Shown here: one piece after another, positions 57,072-64,000 of the stretch
Layout: every line of letters starts with the position of its first letter
Position numbering within the stretch: the stretch's first letter is position 1
Translations under genes and position numbers: made by a program
NCBI RefSeq assembly: GCF_021018895.1
Contig: NC_079369.1
Location: 9,871,694 to 9,935,693 of the forward strand
Origin: Seriola aureovittata
Lineage: Eukaryota; Chordata; Actinopteri; Carangiformes; Carangidae
Direction: 5' to 3'
Length of the DNA stretch: 64,000 bases
Notes under the pieces: model-generated
Database searches by the model: none
What the model was told of the DNA's origin: nothing
The model's input: only the letters and a program-made list of their open reading frames with translations

Positions 57072-60000
57072 ATGCGCTGGAAAAGTGAAGTCAAAGTAGA
57101 GTGCTGCATTGTTAGCGAGAACGAAAACGAATCTCTGTTGTCCAACGATGAGGTGAGTGATGAAAATTAAAAGATAGACGTAGGTTATGTTTCTTACCGG
57201 CAGGTCGTGGTGGGAGTATGTGTATAGCTATAGACCTTATCGGAGATTAAATATTGGTTGAAATTGCTTTGACCAATTAAATCAGAGTGGGCTTCAGTCT
57301 ATCATTAAAACCGGCCTTCCGCCGCTGACAGCTCAGTATTTTCACAATTTGAAGAAATATCGAAGGAAATTACCCCTCCCTGAATTCTGCAATTAAAACT
57401 CAAGTAGTTAATGAGACCTCTTCACCTTTCTGTTACCCCGGGTAGACGTTTGTGGCGAACTTAGTCTTTTAATTGCTGTTATTAAATAAATCAGTGCCCT
57501 TTTCCTGGAGACCTCGCGCTGGTTTTTTGATTGACACCTGAAAGTGGTGTGTTGGGAGTCTAACCACAGCACGCGCGCACGCAGCGAGCAGTTGCTGCAT
57601 CACAAATGGCAGATCTCAAGAACATAATGCACATAGGATAAGTATTAGTTCAAGTGTTGTCTGTTTTTGTAAGTAATGACTATCCTCCTCTTTTAAATGT
57701 CATTTTGGTAATCGTTTGGCGTTGTCATGGTGAAAAGTGAAAGGCATGATATTTATGGGAAGGAGCGGGGGCCATTTAAGGCAGCTGAGGCAGTCTGACA
57801 GACCGACATCGTCTTCCCGCCATAGCTTCTCGTCATGTGTGAAGATTGCAAAGGAGAGGAAGAGCTTCTAGGCAAATGCACAGAGGACAGGAGGGACACT
57901 ATGGTAGGGATTTAATATTGCAGCTAAAACTTTTTTTTAAAATAATTTTATCTTATTTTCTGAAACAGTTTCAGAACTAGCAGAGGCCAGTTTTGACGGA
58001 TAAAGGTTTTGGTAAATTTTGGACAAATATCCCGAATAAACCTACATATCTTACTTTAAATTAGCTTCTAAAAAGACGGTGTTGGGGCAGCTCTTAACAT
58101 TATTTTTTTCTCTTTAGTAAGCCTCTGTTAGACTTTTGGGGTAATGGCTAAGAAAGAAAAAAAACCTTTCCAAAAGCTTTTGTTTTTTAAATTATTATTC
58201 TGTTAGAATAATGGCTGCTAACTCTGTAAATTGACATATTGTGTCACTTGCTCTTAAAGAAACCTGAAAACAAATGAGGTTGAGCCAGGAAAGTGACATT
58301 TTAGCTACATAATGAGAGTAAATCATTTATTTTGAAGTTATTTTTGCGGTTCATCATTGTCATTGGTGGCACTGACAGGTGAATCGAGTTCAAACATATT
58401 ATATAGCACCATGCTGTAGTACCATGCTGTATACCCTAGCTGTGGGGTGTTTGCGTTCCTGTGCGTAATGTTCTAACCGCAGCTCTGATCCCTTCAGGGC
58501 GCGCCGGTGGAAGTTTTGGATGAAGACGCGTCGTCGCTGCAGGCGATGGCATCTGCACCTCTGCTGGGCAGAACTGTGTGTGCGAGCTGCAACGAGGAAA
58601 TTGTGGATAAATATTTATTAAAGGTAAACACTGTTAGGTTTTATTTTCTGCTGAAGTTTTCTGTTTTTCCTCGCGAGTATTGTCTTTCATTTAACTTTGG
58701 ATTGTTTTTTTTAATTATTATTAGTTTGCCTCTGGATTTCTGTGGTTTTAAGCCTCACGCTGGTAATTAAGCGAGTATATTCAACAGACCTACCTCCAAA
58801 CTCACTGACTTTATATTTATCATTTATCTTTGCTTTAGGTTAACGACTTGTGCTGGCATGTGCGCTGTCTCTCATGCAGTGTGTGCCAGACTTCACTTGG
58901 CAGCCACACCAGCTGTTACATCAAAGACAAAGAAGTTTTCTGCAAACTGGATTACTTTCGGTATGTGCGTCCATCTTTATTAGTGCTAATCAAACGAAAA
59001 TAGAAGCTACCGAAACGAAATTGTTGCAAAAAATAATAATAATAATATCTCGATATGAACTGCTTAATAATTACATGTTATAACGGAAATTGAGGATAAT
59101 AATAATAATAGGCTAATAAAAATAACAGAAGTTGCATCTGTGACATTTCAATTATTTAGGCTATGTTAAGTTAGTGGCGAATAAAAGCACCATTAATCAA
59201 TCAGTTCAATATACAGTGGTTTTGCCTTCAACAAAACATTTGGATTTACATTTACTCGCAGCATTTCAACTTTCAATCATCACATATAAAAGAAAGATCG
59301 ATAGTCCAGATAGATTGATAGATATCGAAGATTTTAGTAATATTGGATCATTGCGTTAAACATTGTATGACTTGTATCACGAAGGGAAGACCAGAGAGTA
59401 AAGGCATCTGTATGTCTGGGAGTTTTACTGTAGTGGCATGGACAAAATTCTGCTGTGGAACTCAATCCTTTAAAAAAATAAATAAATAAAAAAAAAGGCA
59501 TCAGAAACGATCAAAATTAAAAATATTGTGTTAAAAAATCGGTATCATCCTTTAAAATACAGAGAAGACATCACTCTCAAGCGTTAAAGCATTTCAATGC
59601 CCTCAGGCAGCTATGTGGGTGTCTGATGTGCTCACCATGACCTTCACCTGCAGAAGATACGGCACCTGGTGTGCGTGCTGCGGCAGAAACATCCACTCCA
59701 CAGACTGGGTCCGCCGGGCGAAGGGGAACGTCTACCACCTGGCCTGCTTCGCCTGCTTCTCCTGCAAGAGGCAGCTGTCCACCGGGGAGGAGTTCGCCCT
59801 GGTGGAGGAGAAGGTGCTCTGCAGGGTCCACTACGACTGCATGCTAGACAATCTCAAGCGGGCCGTGGAGAAAGGTGAGCCGGCCGGACACTGATTTCAA
59901 AATCAATCAAAAGTATTATATTGTTCCACTTTCAGTCTCTACAGAAGTGCCTACGTGAATATAACTTAAAATATTTCCTACAGATTTTTTTTTTTTTTTT

Positions 60001-63000
60001 ACATTTTTCTATTAAAAAAATCAGTAATTCCTTTTACTTCAAGCTAATGAAAAATAAGTAAAATATGATGCCCCCCCATCTTTATTGATAATAGATCATT
60101 AGTACCATGGAAATTACCAGTAGATCTAATCTGAACATATACTACATAAAACATCTATATAATGTCCTGAGAATAACAATGTATTTGAAATGAATGCAAA
60201 AAATTATCAGGTTTCCTTTTTCAATATTCTTTTAAATATGTTTATTGCATGCTGCTGTTTTTGTGTTTTTTCTGCTCAATGTGTTGTGCTTCTAATAGCA
60301 TGTGCTATTATACCAAAAATATTTTAATATAAGATATTTCTCTTTGTTGCAGGAAATAGTGTGAACATGGAGGGGGCTGTGCCCACCGAGCAGGAGATTA
60401 ACCAGCCAAAACCCTCCAAGAGAGCTCGGACCAGCTTCACTGCCGACCAACTGCAGGTTAATATCCCTCATCACATAACAGACAGACTGACAGGCAGAAA
60501 AAATGTATTTATATTAGATCGCTGGGTAAAATAGTGTGTTTGTTCTATACTGAAGAAAGGTGAAAAGTCAGGCTATGAGTTTCTTTAATTAGAACTTTAA
60601 CTACAAATATGTATTAAGACAAGGTCTAGGTTATCTCACAATATCACAAAAGCAGATGATGTATATCTGAGAACATGCAAAACATGTTAAATTTATGGCC
60701 TAAGAAAATTTCCAATTTAAAGATATAGAGCCTGAAAACATTGGCCTTGGCCTTTAAAATGATATTTGAATTACAAATTTGTGTAATAAAGATTTAGGGC
60801 AAGTTCAGATGGGTTAACCTTCCATTTTCATCAAAAGACACACTGAGAACATACTGCAACTCTCAGAGCAGAACCACAGAAACAACCACTTTAGTTTTTT
60901 CCTAATGAGGGCCTTATTATATCATATACTAAAATCAGATGTTGATTTTAATAAACTACATCAATTAAGTAAAGCATTTATTTGAATGAAACAGACACTA
61001 TGCAGGTAACAGGGATGCTGGTTTTCAAATAATATCGTTGTACTGTTTTCCATCTCTGAGTAATAATAATTTGCACATCGTTCAGGGTAATTTTAATTTT
61101 GTGAACTGTTCATTTGAAGCCAGCATTTAGAACCCTGTAGTGCAACATGTCTAGAACCTTAATTACTCAAAATGTCATTTTTCTAATCACGTTTATCCAT
61201 ATTAATTTGTTCCCACTTGACAGTTAAAAACATGTTTGGTCAACAGTAGTGACTTTGCATGCCAAAAATCCCCACACAGCAGTGACTGTTGTTCTGCAGC
61301 TGGATCCTTTAGGCTTTTTACTCACAGGACAACAAAGTAAACCTGTCTGACACTGAACTGATTTTCTTTTACGTGGGAACTTGCAGGTGATGCAGGCCCA
61401 GTTTGCTCAGGACAACAACCCAGATGCCCAAACGCTGCAGAAACTGGCAGAGCAGACGGGCCTCAGTCGAAGAGTCATACAGGTCAGTGAAGGATTGGGG
61501 CATGAGGTGAAGACGGACGATGGAATATACAGTGTATAGTCCTGCTACTTAGAGAGATGCAAGAGTTAAATCCTAACGATTATTGAGGCATATTTGCATA
61601 ATATGCAACTGCCGGGAATACATGTCCAAAACCAAAGGAAAAACACGAGTTCAACCATAGCTCTATTTCAAATGATACGTGTTTATGTGTAAAATTACAA
61701 ATAAATTGTGCAAATAATAATAGTAGATAGATAAGAAATTCTACAAGCCTGTAGTTTATCCTAATTAAAGATTTTTCCTCTCATCTCGCGGACTTTCTCC
61801 ATCTGACTGTCTAACTTAAATTTTTGTGTGTGACTAGCCATCTCTGTCTCAGTCTGCATCATCATATACAGTATACTGTGATAATGGCTTGTGATTATTG
61901 ATGCATTAGTGTGATTGCTGTAACTGGTTGGGATAAAGCCAGTTTTAAATACTTAACATACTGCTGCATAGTTTAGTCTATAACCGTGCATTTTATTTAA
62001 TAAGCCGATCATATTTTCTTGATCATATGTATGTAAAATATTAATCGACAAAGTATGCAGTAACTATAGCTGATGAGTAAATGTAATGGTGGAAACAGTA
62101 CAGTATTGTCCTCTGAAATATAGTGGAGTAGAAATACAATGTACCATAAAATGGAAATAGTCATGTAAAGTACAAGTACTTCAAAACACCACTGGTGAGA
62201 TCCAGGACAAACACAGGTATTTTTACATTGAAAGAGCATTTTTGAAATCAACAAAATGCATCTTCTATCAAAGAAGGAAGTATTTACAGATGTAGTTGGT
62301 ATAAGTCAAACAAACGTAAAAGTGATACAAGTTTGTGTTGAAAGCAATAAAGGGTTATGATTAGGGTCAATGTAATTAATGACAAACTATGCTATGTTAT
62401 CTATGTTTCCAGTCACACAGCTTTACATTAATGGCTGTGAGACTTAAACTATGGTGTCCACTGCTAACAGTGGTACTTCCACAACAATAGATTGACAATG
62501 ACACTTTTCGGAAAACACACCTCAGGGCAGATTTGTCACCCTTGCTACTTCAGCCAAGCTGGTGTCTCTGCTGAAGAAATAAGCCACATTCAACCTTGGG
62601 ATTTTCAAAAAATGAAATGCACCACTGAATTAACATGGAGTGGGAACACTATCATAAGCACATCTTTATAATTGCTAAAAAACTACAACCAGAGGAAAGC
62701 TGTGACTCAGCTGTACCACCATGAAAAATTGATAGAGTTTATTTTGGCAGAGAGATAAAAAGGCTAGTACAATTTACAACCTGCAATAGAAACTATTATA
62801 ACATCGTGACAATGTATGATTTTTTCATGCCATGTTGCTTTCAAAAGCTACTCTACAAAAGCTGTTTGTCCTGTTAACTCAGGTCTGGTTCCAGAATTGC
62901 CGAGCTCGCCACAAGAAGCACGTGAGCCCCAATCACACCTCCAGCACCCCGATGACCTCATTGCAGCCAAGCCGCCTGTCCCAGCCCACCCCAACCCCCG

Positions 63001-63116
63001 AGGAGCTGCAGTACACAGCCTACGGAGGCCCAGAGGGGTCAATGCTCTCTGCACTACACTCCTTCATAGACAGTGAGAACCAGACTTTTTATGAATTCTT
63101 ATCGGAGCGATTCTGA
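57072..63116 (+). CDS. lhx8: lhx8, LIM homeobox 8 transcription factor
   Basis: Coding exons: 57072-57152, 57826-57903, 58498-58623, 58839-58960, 59654-59874, 60353-60456, 61387-61482, 62883-63116; 1062 nt, 353 residues, close to human LHX8. Two LIM zinc-finger domains (about 77-132: [15 protein letters not shown] ... [17 protein letters not shown]; about 138-195: [20 protein letters not shown] ... [14 protein letters not shown]) precede the homeodomain (about 223-282, ending [12 protein letters not shown], the LHX6/LHX8 form of helix 3). LHX8 controls basal forebrain cholinergic neurons, tooth and palate, and oocyte development through LDB1. All Cys/His zinc ligands I can read are present. 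The second exon has both an acceptor (CCATAG at 57825) and an ATG at 57835, so it may be internal or a separate first exon; both keep the frame. The protein ends FYEFLSERF and lacks the longer C-terminus I recall for human. Human LHX6 is the closest alternative; synteny favours lhx8. Confidence 0.95.
61890..62190. repeat. Family D repeat, partial copy in lhx8 intron 7
   Basis: GCTGTAACTGGTTGGGATAA, GCATAGTTTAGTCTATAACC, GTCCTCTGAAATATAGTGGAG and AAAGTACAAGTACTTCAAAA occur in the order known from this fish repeat. It lies in the last lhx8 intron. Confidence 0.6.
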
Positions 63117-63434
63117 TAGATTTTTCCTGTATTTGGCAAAATGTTACGAACTTGTGCGATAAGGTTTACAGTATATGTACAAATATATGTGAAATTACTA
63201 TTTTTACATTTTCAAATATGTTTCTTTTTTAAATGTAAATGGTATAAAATCCAAATATGCCATAAGAAATATTTCGCATGTGACATACCAACGGCAATGA
63301 ACAAAAAAAGCACAAGTTACACTGATGTTTTCCCATGTGATACCTTACATTTGACATGTGAATTATCTGAAAAGCAAACCTGTATGCCTGTATGACCTAG
63401 AGGGGGGCCTCCTGAATCTGTTTTTGATTTCAGC
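63117..63434 (+). other. lhx8: lhx8 3' UTR region
   Basis: AT-rich sequence directly after the lhx8 stop codon. I saw no canonical AATAAA before the LINE fragment begins at about 63435, so the true 3' end of the transcript is not clear. Confidence 0.4.
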
Positions 63435-64000
63435 TGTTGGAATCACTTGAAGAAATATTTACAATGACAAGGATAATTTATAAGTCACCAGTTGCACAGG
63501 TTTATCTAAATTTAACATTCTCTGAAACGTTCAAACTAACAAGGGGCACAAGGAAAGGCTGCCCATTATCTTCTTTATATGTTAGCAATTGGACCTTTGG
63601 TTGAGAAAATGAGAGAAAATATGAGATTAGTTTATATGCTGATGATTTGATGTTATATAACACCATATCTCTGAAAATGTATGAAGGAGATCATTGAAAA
63701 AGATGAACATTGTAAAGGATAATTTCTATTTTTTGGTTATTTAATCAAAGCGAAAAAAATGTATAAAGAAAAAAAAAATGACCAGACCGGCCCATAAACT
63801 CGGTGGGATAGATGTTAAAATAATATCAACATACTTTTTTGTTGTTGGTAGCACTCTTTCTTATGTCAATTTCTTCTCATGTTGACATGTATCACAAAAT
63901 GTTTTTAGAAACCATAGAGGAAATATAAAAGCTTTCAAAAGCTGGTCATAACAACTGTCATTTATTTTTGCAAAAATATGGGCAATACTAATAGGGAACC
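63435..64000 (+). mobile_element. Decayed L1-type LINE, reverse-transcriptase fragment
   Basis: Conceptual translation across several frames shows the order of L1 reverse transcriptase: SPVAQVYLN, then FKLTRGTRKGCPLS (the RGxRQGCPLSP motif), LAIGPLVEKM, and SLYADDLMLY, the catalytic A-x-DD box. Frame changes between these blocks and in-frame stops show that it is a pseudogene. Later sequence still recalls the downstream region of fish L1 (KAFKSW near 63935). It is truncated on the left and runs off the right edge. Confidence 0.8.

Overview
This is nuclear DNA from a ray-finned fish, most likely a percomorph-type teleost. It holds multi-exon vertebrate genes with GT-AG introns, long CA/GT microsatellites and many copies of short teleost repeats. 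All gene names come from reading spliced protein by eye and comparing with remembered vertebrate families; no database search was run.

Layout, left to right: (1) the first four coding exons of ssbp3 on the minus strand, running off the left edge; (2) a divergent promoter region, then acot11 on the plus strand, 15 coding exons, 590 codons; (3) fpgt, plus strand, 4 coding exons, 581 codons; (4) tnni3k, plus strand, 25 coding exons, 835 codons, starting 1.5 kb after fpgt stops; (5) erich3, minus strand, 14 coding exons, about 1840 codons, with one acidic 3.4-kb last exon, tail to tail with tnni3k; (6) a gene-poor stretch of about 10 kb with repeats, an unassigned minus-strand terminal exon and a perfect hairpin; (7) lhx8, plus strand, 8 coding exons, 353 codons; (8) a decayed L1-type LINE fragment at the right edge. 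For the complete genes the exon lengths sum to an exact multiple of three, which is a strong internal check.

The order fpgt-tnni3k-erich3-lhx8 matches human 1p31, and ssbp3-acot11 matches human 1p32, so the window joins two blocks that lie apart in human. TYW3 and CRYZ, which lie between ERICH3 and LHX8 in human, were not seen. The genes do not form a pathway. SSBP proteins stabilise LDB1, the cofactor of LIM-homeodomain factors such as LHX8, but their closeness here is probably chance.

I found no undescribed biological system. The observations most worth checking are the unassigned exon near 50.7 kb, the conserved splice phase that would allow an fpgt-tnni3k fusion transcript, the 25-bp perfect inverted repeat at 50.4 kb, a hAT-type MITE with a clean 8-bp target duplication beside an erich3 exon, and a group of TTAA-bounded MITEs. 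No rRNA, tRNA or CRISPR array was recognised.
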